DNA of 64,000 nt from Annona cherimola (lineage: Eukaryota > Streptophyta > Magnoliopsida > Magnoliales > Annonaceae). The notes beneath the pieces are model-generated. The model saw nothing but the letters and a program-made list of their open reading frames with translations, was not told where the DNA came from and did not search any database. The DNA lies in contig CM059971.1 in NCBI GenBank assembly GCA_030490835.1, positions 104,598,095-104,662,094 on the forward strand, in the 5' to 3' direction. Within the stretch, counting starts at the first letter, position 1, and each line of letters opens with the position of its first letter. The translations under genes were made by a program, and so were the position numbers. This document shows, one piece after another, positions 42,485 to 55,331 of the stretch.

Positions 42485-42852
42485 GGGTTGTTCCGGTGCA
42501 GCATCACTGCACCGGAACAGCGGTGTAGTGGGCCCAAAATGGGCTCCACATGATCATGAAATCATGATCTACTCCACCCATTGTATTTAGAATAATGTAT
42601 TCTATTACCATATCAATTTTCATCCCAATCAGATACTTTAAAGTTGTTATTTACATCAAACTATTTTATTACATTGGATTTGTACCATTTTCAGATGGGG
42701 CCCATATACATATCTGATTGAGATGAAAATTGGTGTGGTAATAGAATACATTATTCTAAATACAATGGGTGGAGTAGATCATGATTTCATGATCATGTGG
42801 GGCCCACTGTACCGCTGTTCCGGTGCAGCGTCACTGCACCGGAACAGCATCC
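42485..42852. mobile_element. Hairpin-ended MITE, copy 1 of a tandem pair
   Basis: Each end is itself a hairpin: TGTTCCGGTGCAG then a short loop then CTGCACCGGAACAG. The two ends also pair with each other over about 130 bp (GGGCCCAAAATGGGCTCCAC and ATGATCATGAAATCATGAT and their complements). Internal segment TACTCCACCCATTGTATTTA appears at both sides in inverted order. Bounded on the right by CCATATATATATAC. Confidence 0.85.
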
Positions 42853-42866
42853 ATATATATATACAT

Positions 42867-43218
42867 GAGAGCTGTTCCGGTGCAGTGATGCACCGGAACA
42901 GCGGTGCAGTTGCCCAAAAATGGGCCCCACATGATCATGAAATCATGATCTACTCCACCCATTGTATTTAGAATAATGTATTCTATTACCATACCAATTT
43001 TCATCCCAATCAGATATGTATATGGGCCCCATTTGAAAATGGTATAAATCCAACGTAATAAAATAGTTTAATGTAAATAACAACTTTAAAGTATCTGATT
43101 GGGATGAAAATTGGTATAGTAATAGAATACATTATTCTAAATACAATGGGTGGAATAGATTATGATTTCATAATCATGTGAGGCCCATTTCAGCGGTGCT
43201 GTACCTGAATATTCCCCT
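42867..43218. mobile_element. Hairpin-ended MITE, copy 2 of a tandem pair
   Basis: The left end GCTGTTCCGGTGCA-GTGA-TGCACCGGAACAGC is a perfect 14-bp-stem hairpin; the right end has decayed to CAGCGGTGCTGTACCTGAA. The interior matches copy 1 almost word for word but in the opposite orientation around its centre. Followed by CTCTCTCTCT(AT)n. Confidence 0.85.
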
Positions 43219-45659
43219 CTCTCTCTATATATATATATATTATCGTATCATTCACCTTAGATGATCGAAAACCTGACGAATGTGCACTCCATAAGTAGGA
43301 CAATGAGGTTAATACCTTTGTCAAATATTTAAACTTTAGATCTTTTACTCACACTATTTTAAATATGTTCATGTCAATTGCATGGACATCCAAGTAGTGA
43401 CGATATAACATCTTAATTTCCAAACATTTTCTTCAATATTACCTACACTGCTACACATGCAAATAATATTAAACATCAGTTTTCACTTGCTAATCAAGAT
43501 AATAATCAATAATTATGTGCCTAAAAATGCAATACTTTTATTACTTGATAAACGACTAGAACAAGCACATGAAATTGATGGCAAGAAGAATAAATTGATC
43601 TTCAAGAACGTCTTAACGTAGAAATTGCAATAAATTTTGTTTGGTTTAACAAGGGAAATTGTGATCCGTATTCTTAGTTAAACAGACACATGTCACTAAA
43701 TTAACGATTTTCCCCGATTTGGCTTTTGATTTGGAAATTTCAATGGATATAAACCAAGTTAGAGGGATCCAACGATTCAAACATTTTGAGGAGTTCAAAT
43801 ATGAAATAATTTCTATCAAAAAATATGTATGATGATGATGATAATTTCGAAACAGCCTATGGCTACAGAAAAAATTGCAAATGGGAAGACGTCCAAAACT
43901 TCAGTAGCTAACCTAATAGGCTATTATGAATTATTTTACCTTTTATCTCGTGGATTATGCTCTGGCCAGAGAAAATATAAAATGATGATCTCGCTAGAGC
44001 TTATAATTATAAGTTGTTTCCCTCCTATGTAAGGTCAGCTAAATGGATACTTCAACATCATTTTTGGCGATCACAAACTCTAATTTTCAATAATTTTAAA
44101 TTTTTTTATATCTTGATTAATTACTTCTATTCATGTTTTTTAGATCTTTTTCTTATTTTCGTACCAATTTCTATTTAAATAAACTCAACGCTTTGAATCA
44201 TGTCATTTTAGATGGTTGTTTAACATATTTAAATCATCTTAGTCTATTTTTCTCATTTTATTATCTATTGATTTTACCTTCGGGTTATTTTGCATTACTT
44301 CATTTTTAATTTTATATTTTCTTATTTTACTACTCATCCGCCTTGACATACTCATTTATGCCATTCTCATTACGAATTATCCTTGCAAAGGGAAGAGTTC
44401 CATGGACACCAATAATCTTTACAAAATCTGCTATTTTGGTCCCCAAAAATTATTAGCGCCAAGAAAGGTTGGTTCCTTCCACATGAACTGCCAGGTCTTT
44501 GTTTGCCAAACATACAGTGATGGTTTTAGCCAGAAATGAACATGGTGGCGCCGACATCGCAAAAGTAAAACTATGGGCCGTAGACTAAACAGATCACCAA
44601 TGTTACAATCAGTTGCCTAGATTTTATAGCAGCATTCTCTATTCCATCTGTATTCGTGTCTATTTTGAGTTCGAGGAATTCCGTTTCTTGATAACCTCTT
44701 CATTTTTATTTGTTTTTTGAACTTCTTAGCTATCCGAACTAGTTCTTTTGTGACCTTTCGTTGTAATCAATTCATACTTCGGAAATAGTCTCGTCTCGTT
44801 CTTCATCTGTTACAAGGGGGGCTTCTTCCTCTCTTTTACATAACATTGCAAATTACAGAACACTCTTCACTATTTGCATGAAATTATAGAAACGTCCTTT
44901 CTATTATAGTTTCATAAACAGCTGTTAAATTTTTGAATGAAATTAGAAAATGACACTATTGGTTAGTAGTAATATTGTCAAAACATTTATTTGAAAGTGG
45001 TACTATTTTTATGTTCTATTTATTTTTTAAATAAATTTTACAACAATTACAACCAAAATAGTAGTTATAAATAATAAATTTTATTATAATATATATATTA
45101 GAGTTAATCCACTAAATAATAGTCTTCGATTTTGTCATCTAATAATTGATGAAAAGTTCACTCCTATTATGTTTAGCATCATTTATTTTGTCAAATAAAT
45201 TTGATCATTTGTTTAGCGTCATTGTGCTCCAACCTAGTTACAAATGTTAAAATCAATAATTCAATGCCAAATATTAATTTTGAAAATAAATAATTCTATA
45301 AAGTGTTATTACATTCTAATGCATATGTAAATGAATCTAAGCAAAGATTTTTTTTATAATTTACACATAAATATATATGTTTTAAAGTAAATGTGGCCCA
45401 TGATTTAGATAAAACTTAGTCTCTTGGTTAAATAAATGACACTAAATAAAATTAGAATAAGTTTCTAATCATTGATCAAGGTAAAAAAAAAAATGGATAT
45501 GATGACATAAAATCACTTATGTGTATTCGTTATAAGGGCATTTTTGTCATGCCATTAAAAAACTAACCCTCGTTCATGAAACCTAAGAGACACATTTGTA
45601 ATTTCATGTAAAAACTGCACAACATCATTGTACAAGATCCTGCAATTTCATGAAGCTAA
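43219..45659. other. Gene-free AT-rich intergenic with a dispersed repeat
   Basis: No recognisable gene. 45100-45470 contains the dispersed AT-rich repeat (GGTTAAATAAATGACA, TAATTCTATAAAGTGTTATT, TTTACACATAAATATATATG). 44400-44830 is slightly less AT-rich and unrecognised. Confidence 0.45.
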
Positions 45660-45941
45660 GGGTGTGTTTGGCAATGAGTAAAAAATGTTAACTTAAAACT
45701 TTTCAATCTAAAACTTTTCACTCTTTATAATTATCATATTTTTTAATCATTTTTTTTACATTTTCCCATACAACTACCCTACTTTTCAATCATTTCTACG
45801 CAATTACCAATACAATTAACCTATCTATTTTAACTTTATCATTTTTACTCCTCATCATTACCCCTATCATATCACATCATTTGACAACTTTTACTCTCCA
45901 AAACTTTTCATCAAAAGTTTTATCCATTCCCAAACACACTC
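45660..45941. mobile_element. Tourist-like (PIF/Harbinger) MITE
   Basis: Starts GGGTGTGTTTGGCAATG and ends CCAAACACACTC, flanked by TAA on both sides (45657-45659, 45942-45944). 282 bp, well preserved. Confidence 0.85.
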
Positions 45942-47416
45942 TAAGTAATATACTTGTCATTTCACCCCAACTATGCATGAAAAGTAGATGCAAAAAGCTT
46001 TAAAAGCCCTTTCTCACAACCAAACCACCTAAAGCTTTATTATCCACATTTTTTACCTATTGATTTACGTTTTTAGAGTTCTTTTGAGAATAGGAAAAAG
46101 GTGAAGAAAAACGCTCAAACAAATAGAGAAGTTGCTTAAAAACTAAATAAAGACTAAATTTTTGTATGAACAAGAGTAATAATGAGCAAATTTCAATTTT
46201 TAAGTAATTAAAAATGTTAGACCAATTAAAAGTTTCCACCCACTTTTCCACATTATTATTTCATTTCTAATTCATCATTTTTTTATGGAAATGCTGCATG
46301 AGCCTAAGTAAATTGGTAGTGCTATTCTATTTAAGATCAACCTAGATTACACTAAAATCCAACTCAAACCATTAATCACATCATTATGTTCGAATAAAAA
46401 ATATATATCTAAGAATACTAATGTTTATCACAAGAGTGAAGAGTCCGTGCTTGAGCGCATTAGAAAAAGAATTATATTCGTAATACAATCTGCATACATC
46501 TTTTTAAATTGATGTGAAACTACAACCTTTTACAACCCTACTCTTCCCATTATTGCATATTTTTTTACAAAAAAGAAAAGAAATGATTTTGTCGTGAAAA
46601 GAATCAACTTTATTAGTATCACCTTTTCCTTTACTGATATAAGTGTGTATTTCAAACACACGTTTCTAAACACCCTCTCAAATACACCTCACCCGAAAAT
46701 ACAAAAATTGATTAGAAAGTGAAATTCAACCCATTATAATTACTTGTCGCCAAAAAAAAAAAACTCACATACTTTTAATTCAATCCAAAATTTTCGAAAT
46801 CTTTCGTTTCAACTAAATAATACTCGTGTAGGATTTTATAATATTTTTAATGCTTGACAGCTTGAGTGAATAGATGCAAGTAAACTTTGCAATTTGCACA
46901 TGTTTTCATATTTCTCAAATGGTCACAGCGCACATTAGAGTTGAATCAAAACGATGTCAAATAACTTTTGCGAAATAGATAATCCTACATAAGAAAGTCA
47001 CGTTAGATTTCATATTTTAAACATAACATTCCACCTATATACAAACTTAAGCGGATCATCTGATGAACAATTTCGGATGTTAATTCACTACGATGCAAGA
47101 CATCCATTATCTAAGTTTTTTCCTCCCAAACAGCAAGCTCATTCTTCTTCATTTTCTTTTCTTAATTTAGCACAAAACAAATCGATGCTAGTAATCCGCA
47201 TGCAGAATGCTAGGAAGACAGTGCAAACATGAATTAACGTCTCCAATATCTACTATGGACCTCTATTTCCATTTGCACGGAAGAAATTTTCACACGTCAA
47301 CAGTGATGAACTCTAAAACTTCCTTGAATTAGTTTCAGGAACATACAGTTTGGATGTTTCCTAGAAGGACAATCATGGGAAGCTAAAGAAGACACGCACA
47401 ACCTGGCAACCGTAAT
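45942..47416. other. AT-rich intergenic, no feature seen
   Basis: No gene, inverted repeat or clear transposon end could be recognised. The last part presumably holds the 3' end of the minus-strand SAWADEE-type gene. Confidence 0.4.
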
Positions 47417-47419
47417 CTC

Positions 47420-47658
47420 TCCAACCTCATTTGGTTCTGGCTCTGGTTCTGTAAAACTATTTAACACTGGAGGATGACAACGGCATTGGTAGGGGATGGT
47501 GTATAGACTCAACTCTTACCATCATCAATTAAAATCAGCTATCTTTCTAACCTCATTTGGTTCAGGTCGTATGAAAATATTTAACAACAGAAGGCAACAA
47601 CAGCACTGATAGGGGATGGTCTGTAGGCTCAACTCATACCATCTTCAATCAAAATCAG
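47420..47658. repeat. Imperfect ~120-bp tandem duplication spanning the SAWADEE-type gene's stop and 3' UTR
   Basis: Copy 1 (about 47420-47538) and copy 2 (about 47545-47658) share CCTCATTTGGTTC, AGGGGATGGT, AGACTCAACTC/AGGCTCAACTC, TACCATC-TTCAAT and AAAATCAG. The TGA stop of the minus-strand gene (47655-47657) lies inside copy 2, and copy 1 preserves the same TGA-containing word. Confidence 0.75.
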
Positions 47659-50600
47659 CCAGTGAACAGACTCTTGGCTTGTGATCGTGTACGTGGAAGG
47701 AATCCAAGGCGGGGAGAGAATCGCACAGGCTTCTTCGCAGCAGTTCTCTTTATCGTTTGACAACCTTCCTCATGAACAGGAGTCTCATCTGCAACAATAT
47801 GAAGCATTTTCAGTAATTGCATTCAATACACTTAACATCCCAAGAAAGAAAGATGGGTGCTAATTGCAGATGCACATCATCAAGCAGTCACAGATGTGAC
47901 AGATTAGGTATAAAATGGCGATCCACATCAAGTTTGCTGCATGGGGCATGGAGTGTTTGTTATCTTTTATATCAGCCAATTTGTTGATCTATACAACATC
48001 CTAACAAACAAATGTTCTGATGTTCTGGAAAAAGAAAATTCACAATGGGATCTGCTTGATGAACAGTGGCTCTCACATGGCTCTCACAGGCCTTCACCAA
48101 GTCTACATGTATCAGCAGGCATTAGTTTGGCTGCAAAAGATGTGCATCTAATATAAGCATTCCCACAGTGAAAAGGATGAGCAAGCTTCTGGGTTCTAAA
48201 CCACCTTCGTCATCTATAATGATGACAACCGTACTTGAAACTTTCATCCTTTTCCTTCCTCTCTGGGATGAATTTCTGTCCATATCAACGGGAAAGGAGA
48301 GTGGTTTCCTCTTGGTTCCCCTATTGTCCACTGTAACAGAAGCCCCTGCATCATTGGTATGGGCCGGGGTATCCTGGCCCAACATTTTTTTTCTCTTTTT
48401 ATCTTGTTCAGAAGTGATGTTTTCCAGTTGTTTTTGAGTCTGTGAACGAGTCATTCTCCTTGTTGATGGAGAGCTATATGGTGCTGTAGCCCCTGAATCT
48501 CTTCCGTCCTTAGTGATTCTCAAGCTGTTCGTGCTTCTGATGTTGCGGCTTCCTCCATTCACACTATCTCCAATGTCTTTATGCACAGCAGAGCGAGTTA
48601 GTCTGGCAATGATAGGCCCATTTCCATTCACTGAATCTTCCTTGTCTTTACAAATTGTTGAGCAAGATACCCTTGCTCCTGTTTCAGTGGGACAAATCAT
48701 GGAGCGAGTTACCCTTGTCATTGCTGGGCTTACTTCTTTCATTGATTCACCCTTTTCCCTATGACTTGCTGAGTGAGTTACCCTTATTGTAGCAGGGCTA
48801 TATTCTTTCACGGGATCTCCCAAGTCTATACAATTTGGAAAACGAGCTACCCTTTTGATGGAATGGTCATTCAACTTCTTTCCAGGTTCAACTGAAGATT
48901 CTTGCCTAATTATGTCAGCTGAATTACCCAGTCCTTTCAGAATCATTGATCGTGTTAGCCTCCTGGCGACAGTAAGGCCACTCAGCATTTGAGCCTCAGC
49001 TGATGATACATTTTCCAATTCTTTCTGAACTGAAGAACTGTTAAACCTTTTTGTTGATTGAAGATCTAATTTCCCGCCTTTAGTTGGGCACTCTTGTGTT
49101 GCTTCCTCAGTCAAGTTCACTCTTCTTTTCTGAATAGTTGAACAAGAAGACCCTCTTGTGACAGGATTATTGAATTCCAAATTCACAGTGATGGGCTCAA
49201 GATTGGAATCCTTTATTGACTTTCCAATGTCTCTTTCAGTTGTTGTGAAAGTCACCCCTTTTGTCTTGTTCAAAGTACCCAGTTTCCCATCATTAGAAGA
49301 CTCACGATTAGCTACCTTGATTGAATTCCCTGAACGGGTTTGCCTTATTGTAACTGGATCACTGAATCTCGCACTTTTCATAGATTCTAGATTAACTTCC
49401 ACATTTGACTTCTGCATGTCTTTCTGATTTGCCAAGCATGTCTCATTTGTTACAATAGGATTATTCAACTTTCTTCTCAAGCTTGCAGGTTCTGCACTGG
49501 CTTCACCATTTGCTCTTTCCCTGTCTCTCTGATTTGTCAAACGAGTCACCCTTCTTGTTATGGCAGGCACATTTGACTTTGAACATTCTATTGATGATCC
49601 TTGCTCAAGCAAGATAGTTGAACTGACAGAATCAAGACCTGTAATGCCTGTCATGATGGTAGAGGTATTCAAGTTATTGTTCTCGGTAGCAGACGATGGC
49701 TTAAACTTCCCCATTGAATTTTCTATTCCTTCCCTAGTTACTGAGCGAGTTACCCTTCTGACTGTAGTGTTTTTCAACTTCCTGTCAGCTATAGACTCTG
49801 TAGATTTTGTCAGAGGGGTGACCAGATCAGCACCTTCTGGTGCTGTTGATACAGGAGCTGATTTCCCTTTCTTAGCTAGCATCTGAGAAGATTTCACCAT
49901 CTCCTTTGAAGAGCCCCTTCTATTTGATTTAATTTGAACAGTTTCATTTGCAGATTCTCCAAAATCATTGCTGATGGGATTTGAGAATGCAGAAAATGGA
50001 GGTTGGGTTACTCTCAGTGAATTGTCTTCACAACTGTTGCCAGCCATTGAAATCTTCTCCTGAATGCAAACATCCGAGTTTATGTGCATGCAGGTCTTCT
50101 CCACAGAGCAAACATCGATGTGCTTGATGGGGGAATTCCTACATGCATCAACATAGCCTTCTTTCTCTATGTGGTAGACTGATATTTCAGGGTTCTGTGG
50201 TAATTCATGCATTAATGAAGCCAATGCTGCACGTGCAGCTAGAGGGCTAAGACAGGACTTCATTTCAAGATCCTCCACAGAAGATTGATCGGCTGGTAAA
50301 TCCTTGCTTTCTTTTTCAGTCCGTTGCTCCTCAATTTGGACAGAGTCCTTACTGGGAAAGGAACTTACTTGCGAGGAAATAAAGATTCTGCTCTTTGTGC
50401 GACCATCAAGATCAACTGCATGCAAAAAACCATCGAAGTCTTGTTACCCTCAACCTGTGGATGCATATAAAATCTGCATCACATAAAGATCAGCATATAT
50501 AGATTGCTTTTCAGCAATCAAACCATTAGTAGGCGCATTTATTCATGATGAGGCCGCTAACATCAACAGCTTGGAAGAACAATCATTTACCAAGGACTCA

Positions 50601-53600
50601 TGGAATCTGGAGTCAAAAGTCACATTCTTTGATAGTAAAATCCAATGTTTAAGGAAAAAATACTGGGCATATAGCTTTTCATTATGTTGACAAATGAGAT
50701 TGTAACCTGGAACGCTTTGACATAGCCTTTCTAAAGGAAAGCAAGAATGCGTCTTTATCAACATGCTAGTCACAAAGAAGCAAATGAATGTGTTCCAGAC
50801 CACCTCAGGTTCTTCTACATCTGTCTCCTTTGCAGGAGCTAAAAAAATAACAACCTGAGGAAGCATTTGCAAGTGGAGCCAAGATTCAGTACTCAAGACC
50901 ATAGGTCTTCTAAGAAATTTAGTGAAAGGAACAGGTTCCCTAATACCTCCATGGTGGAAATTTTTAGTTTCATGGCATGAAAATAGTAAGTCAAGTAAAC
51001 ACACATGGTCATCCATCATAAACAATTAAAATCCCAAGATAGTGAACAATTGAAGCACATAAACAGATCATACCTACATCTGTGATGGGGTAAATAGGAC
51101 AACAATGCTTGTTAACTAGTTACTAATGCAAACTGATATTGGAATAATTTCTCAATTCTTTATTCGAATTTAGAAGGTTTGAAGCAGTGCTTTGTAGGTT
51201 AGCAACATGAAGCAAAAAGTTTACTCATCATTTCCTGAGCAATTTCCTAGAAGACCAGCAAGAAAACTAAAGAGATCCTCCTTCAAACATTACAAACATC
51301 ACCATTTCATCTGTGAAGTTTGGCTTCAGGGTGGTGAATTAATAGTCAAGAGACCAACATATTAAGACCACGTAGCTTGAGATGATCTTAACATATGAAT
51401 GGCAGGTGTTAGAACAATTTGGTAAGGATGACAATGAAGAATGGAAAACTGAAAGGGAAAAAAAATATATTCTCCCGCTTAACAGCAATCCACAGTGATT
51501 TGATATCTAGGATCCTATGGTAATTGTGATACAGATCAATGACATGAGAGTTGGTCTTAGTAAATTCTCCAATAAGCACAGAAGCACTAGTATTTTACAG
51601 CATACATATTATCAAAGGAACCACTGTAACAATGGTTGACAAACCTCATTCCAAGTATATGGGATTTGTGCATACCTTTTTTAACTCCCAATAGAACCTC
51701 CTCTGAAAATGGCTTCTCTGATGCGTTCACTAATTTGCTGATCTCTTCTATTTGTCCTTCCACCAGTCTATCAATATCTAATTCACAGCTGGAGTCCTCA
51801 AGGTGCGCAATATACGAAGGTGTGGGCTCATTAGGTGCATTTGGAATATTTAAAGATTTTACGAACCCAGAAACTGTAGGATGGTCACAAATACTGTTTC
51901 CAGACAATGTTCTGACAGCACTTGATGGAACAGTCAAAATTTCACCTTCCAACTCAGGATGAAGCCATCTGATTTCAAAACTGCACCTGCAGTGGATCCT
52001 GCTTGAGTGCCTTATTCTTTGAACCTGCAAATATAATGAACAACAAATCAAAAATGTTAATAAGACATGTTGGAACTATAGCAGACAGGAGGAAGTCCAA
52101 ATGGCTATATGCCATAATGAGGCCATGATAGACACTGAATTGAAGAACGGCCATGCTGTTTTTAAGGATATATTAGTCCAAACAACTTGCATCATGGTTA
52201 TATGACATTTAGCTCATAGCTAGATGGTTTCTTGGGATATGTTTTAAAACTATACCAGATAACAGGATCTTTATCATCAGATCTCCAGCATTTCCTTTTG
52301 CATGCTAAAGTTTGTCATGGTCATGCCATCTCAGGCACTTCAATGGTGAGCATTTTTCATAAAATAAACATCTATGACACAATCAATTCAGAATGAACCT
52401 TTATAATCATACAGCAACTGAGAAACCAAGGAGCATTCCCGGAGAAATTTAATGTAGCAATACAAGTTCTGGAATAAGAGTGAGACACCATGATCAAATC
52501 AATAAACATTGAGATACAAGTTAACTTGGATTCAATTCCAAATTCACAGGCCAAGAAAGAGTTCCCACAAATGCCAATCTCCAAATAATCGTCTGTAAAA
52601 TTGGCAGTCATGATCTTTTCTAAACAAAGAGGTTAGAGGCCTATCATGACTTAAAAGGATTGAACCTTCCTTCTCAATTTGAAGGGTCTAGAAGCACACA
52701 AGGAAGCCCAAAAGTAACGTGCCTTGAGGTAGAACTAGAAACGACTCACCAACCATGGCTTAAATGACAAATGGCCCATTTGGCCTGGCAGAAAAATTAC
52801 CATACAGTCATGAGTGCCAATTCAAAGATTTTCCATACAATGCTTTTTATGATTTCTACTGCAAAAATTTTGATCGGAAGGGGTAAACTGGCCAAAAATC
52901 CATAAAAAGCACAAGGTTTTCAGCATTTTTTGCTTACAAACATCCATAAAAATATATAATTTTTGTATTTTTCATACCAAAATTTTGAAGTAAAAGGCAT
53001 TTGCTTTTATTCTAGGGCGAATCCCTTATATACCAACGAATTTTACCCATAATTCCACTTATACCATGAATTTTCAAAAATTTATCTCATACTCATGAAT
53101 TTTCATCCTAATTCCACTTATACTCACGCCGTTAGAGATCCATTAAATGGGCCGTTAACTCTTTGGGAAATGACGAATATACTCACCCCTAATTATGATT
53201 TTATTAGAGCTAAAAATTCATATTATAATGAATTTTTAGTAATCCTACAACGTAAAATCATATATTATTTGAATATGAATCTTTAAGTGAAACAATATTA
53301 AATTATATTAGAGCTTAGTTATATTCATTATTTTACAAGAGGGCCAATTACTTATTTAACGGATACCTAACGGCATGGATATAAGTGAAATTAGGATGAA
53401 TTTTTTAAAATTCATAGATATCAATGGAATTAAGGGTAAAATTCGTGGGTATTTGGAATTTGCTCTTTATTCTAAATGAATCTTGCTCTTTCTGCCTTTT
53501 CCCTCTTCTTTTTGATGTCTGAAGGATATAATGATTCACTCAATTCTTGGGAAGATCTTAAAGAAAAGGCAATACAAGTTAGGGTTCTTTTTCATTATAA

Positions 53601-55331
53601 AATTAAAGTTCTTGAGCACAGTATAATTTCACCATGCATGCATTCAGATACACAAGATTTTTATCTCACGAGATGATTAATTAGTCCACCTTTGTACAAA
53701 CCCCCTCTCATTTCATGAATGTTGTACAAGTATATACATCTTCAACCGAAAATGAGAACCTCATACACAATAAGATATCAAGTGATAAGTAATAAACCTT
53801 CATCACTCGTGCATCAAAGAAAAGGCTTCTAATCTGAGTCTTGTGCATGGCAAGAACAGTATCTCCTTCCTTAACATGTAAGCAAGCCCCGTCTTGCAGA
53901 GGAAGGGAACGCAAACGAAGTCGAGAAAATGCTTCTTTCTCATTGCAAATGACAGATCTAGCATTATTGTTTTCAAAATCCACCAGAAGAACAGCTCCTT
54001 TTGAAGTATCTGAGCTGTGTCCAAGAAAAACTTGCTGTCACTTAAAGGAACTAAAAACTGCTATGACATGAGGTCATGAACCAAACCTATTTGAAAAACA
54101 GAAGCTTCTAATACAAATCTCAAGTTAAAGATTGCAAATCTCACTCAAAGGAAAACATAAAAACTTCAGGGTAAGGGATGATTAAAAAAAAAAAAAAGCC
54201 AGAAAGAACAGCCTACAATTGTTTAATGGTGTTGACCCCATCAACATTCTACCAGTAACTACTACAAATTAATCAAAATCACTGCGAGAATCTTAATGAT
54301 ATATAGTGCTCGAACAAATTTATGTGTGTAAAAGACTTCTTCTAGTTGAGTTCATATCCACTCTGGAAACTCATCCAACACGAACTTCTTGCCTTCTTAC
54401 CAATCCAAAGTCCCTCTCTTTAATGTTACTAAATACGATTGAATTAATTCAACAAGAAGTGCCAAAACATTTCAATCCCTCTCTTTATCTCTCGATGAAA
54501 ATATCCATAAACATTTATGTATAGTTAGAATTTCTCAGCAGTACCTTGTAATGCTAGCATATTTGGCTTATGTTTGTTAACCATTACAAAAATTGCGGTG
54601 GTCACAAGGCACATTTTCCTTGCTTCAAAGCATTTACATTCTACATCAGAGCAGCTATTCTCCCCAAAATCCTATAACTCCAGTGATTGAAACATAATCT
54701 TCAACTAGATGCCACAGTTATCATAGCTCCTACCTCGCCATTTAAAAAAAATATAGAAGTTTTGTGATTGCAGCATATATTTTAAATGACATGATCAGAT
54801 GTTCTACCCAAGCTGCGTGTGCAAGTCCAATAAAATAAAATGCAAATCAAGGGAGAGGTAAACCTATCTACCGGTTTTCTTTTTTTATATATACACAATG
54901 CAACTCTCTTAGCTAAGACCAACGGCCACACAAAGATTTCTATCACTCCGCAAAAAGAAGAACCTGTCCCGAAATGAATCCATAACCCCCCATAAGCCCT
55001 AACCAGTAAAAACACCAACTTGTCCCAAATGCCTGCCATGCAACCAACACACACCACTAGCAGACATGCTGCCCAAGAGATAGAAAGCACCAGCTGGACT
55101 CTACAGTTGTGGGGGCAAACCGACTTCTCCATCATCGCTCCAAACATGAAAAATCCTACTAAAACCCCTCAAACAATCTTGAAAAAGGTTAAGGAAAAAA
55201 CCGAAGAAAAGGGGCAAGAGAGGCGAGAAAGGCAGCGGAAGCGACCTCAGAGAGACATGGCATGGATGCCAGGAATGGTCATGCATGCGTAAGGCTTCGA
55301 GCTGCAGGCCATCGGCTGAGCCTGTAGCCAT
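47655..55331 (-). CDS. SAWADEE-type domain protein with R-V-T-R-S motif array, 5 exons, 998 aa
   Basis: Minus-strand exons: 55331-55246, 54014-53798, 52024-51676, 50415-48205, 47788-47655. All introns are GT-AG and every junction keeps frame; the sum is 2997 nt. Residues about 12-135 resemble a SAWADEE domain, a tandem-tudor-like histone-reader fold known from SHH1: an N-terminal HDHSWHPCHVSL strand, then RLRLRSLPL, EGDTVLA, SLFFDARVMKV and the HCRCSFEIRW block with a Cys-x-Cys typical of its zinc site. Residues about 218-955 are low-complexity and basic, with about ten degenerate RRVTRS motifs and basic clusters KKRKK and RGRKRMK that look like nuclear signals. The C-terminus ends RTRSQAKSLFTG. 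A role in chromatin or DNA methylation is inferred from the domain only. The ORF reading on past 48205 and the 160-codon ORF at 50543-51025 are intronic. Confidence 0.85.
53015..53465. mobile_element. Mutator-like MITE, 9-bp target duplication, in SAWADEE-type gene intron 2
   Basis: 451 bp. The left end GGGCGAATCCCTTATATACC and the complemented right end GAGCAAATTCCAAATACCCA then both run into CGAATTTTACCC. Exact 9-bp repeats TTTATTCTA flank it (53006-53014, 53466-53474). The interior holds a second inverted pair (CCGTTAGAGATCCATTAAAT against ATTTAACGGATACCTAACGG). Confidence 0.85.

Noticed and set aside
17800..45470. Dispersed AT-rich repeats as a satellite array
   Set aside because: Copies are scattered and diverged rather than tandem; more consistent with an old transposon family.
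50543..51025. 160-codon minus-strand ORF
   Set aside because: It lies wholly inside intron 3 of the SAWADEE-type gene, has no recognisable domain, and good splice sites skip it.
54782..55147. 121-codon minus-strand ORF in SAWADEE-type intron 1
   Set aside because: No family resemblance; it sits between exon 1 and exon 2, which join to give a continuous domain.
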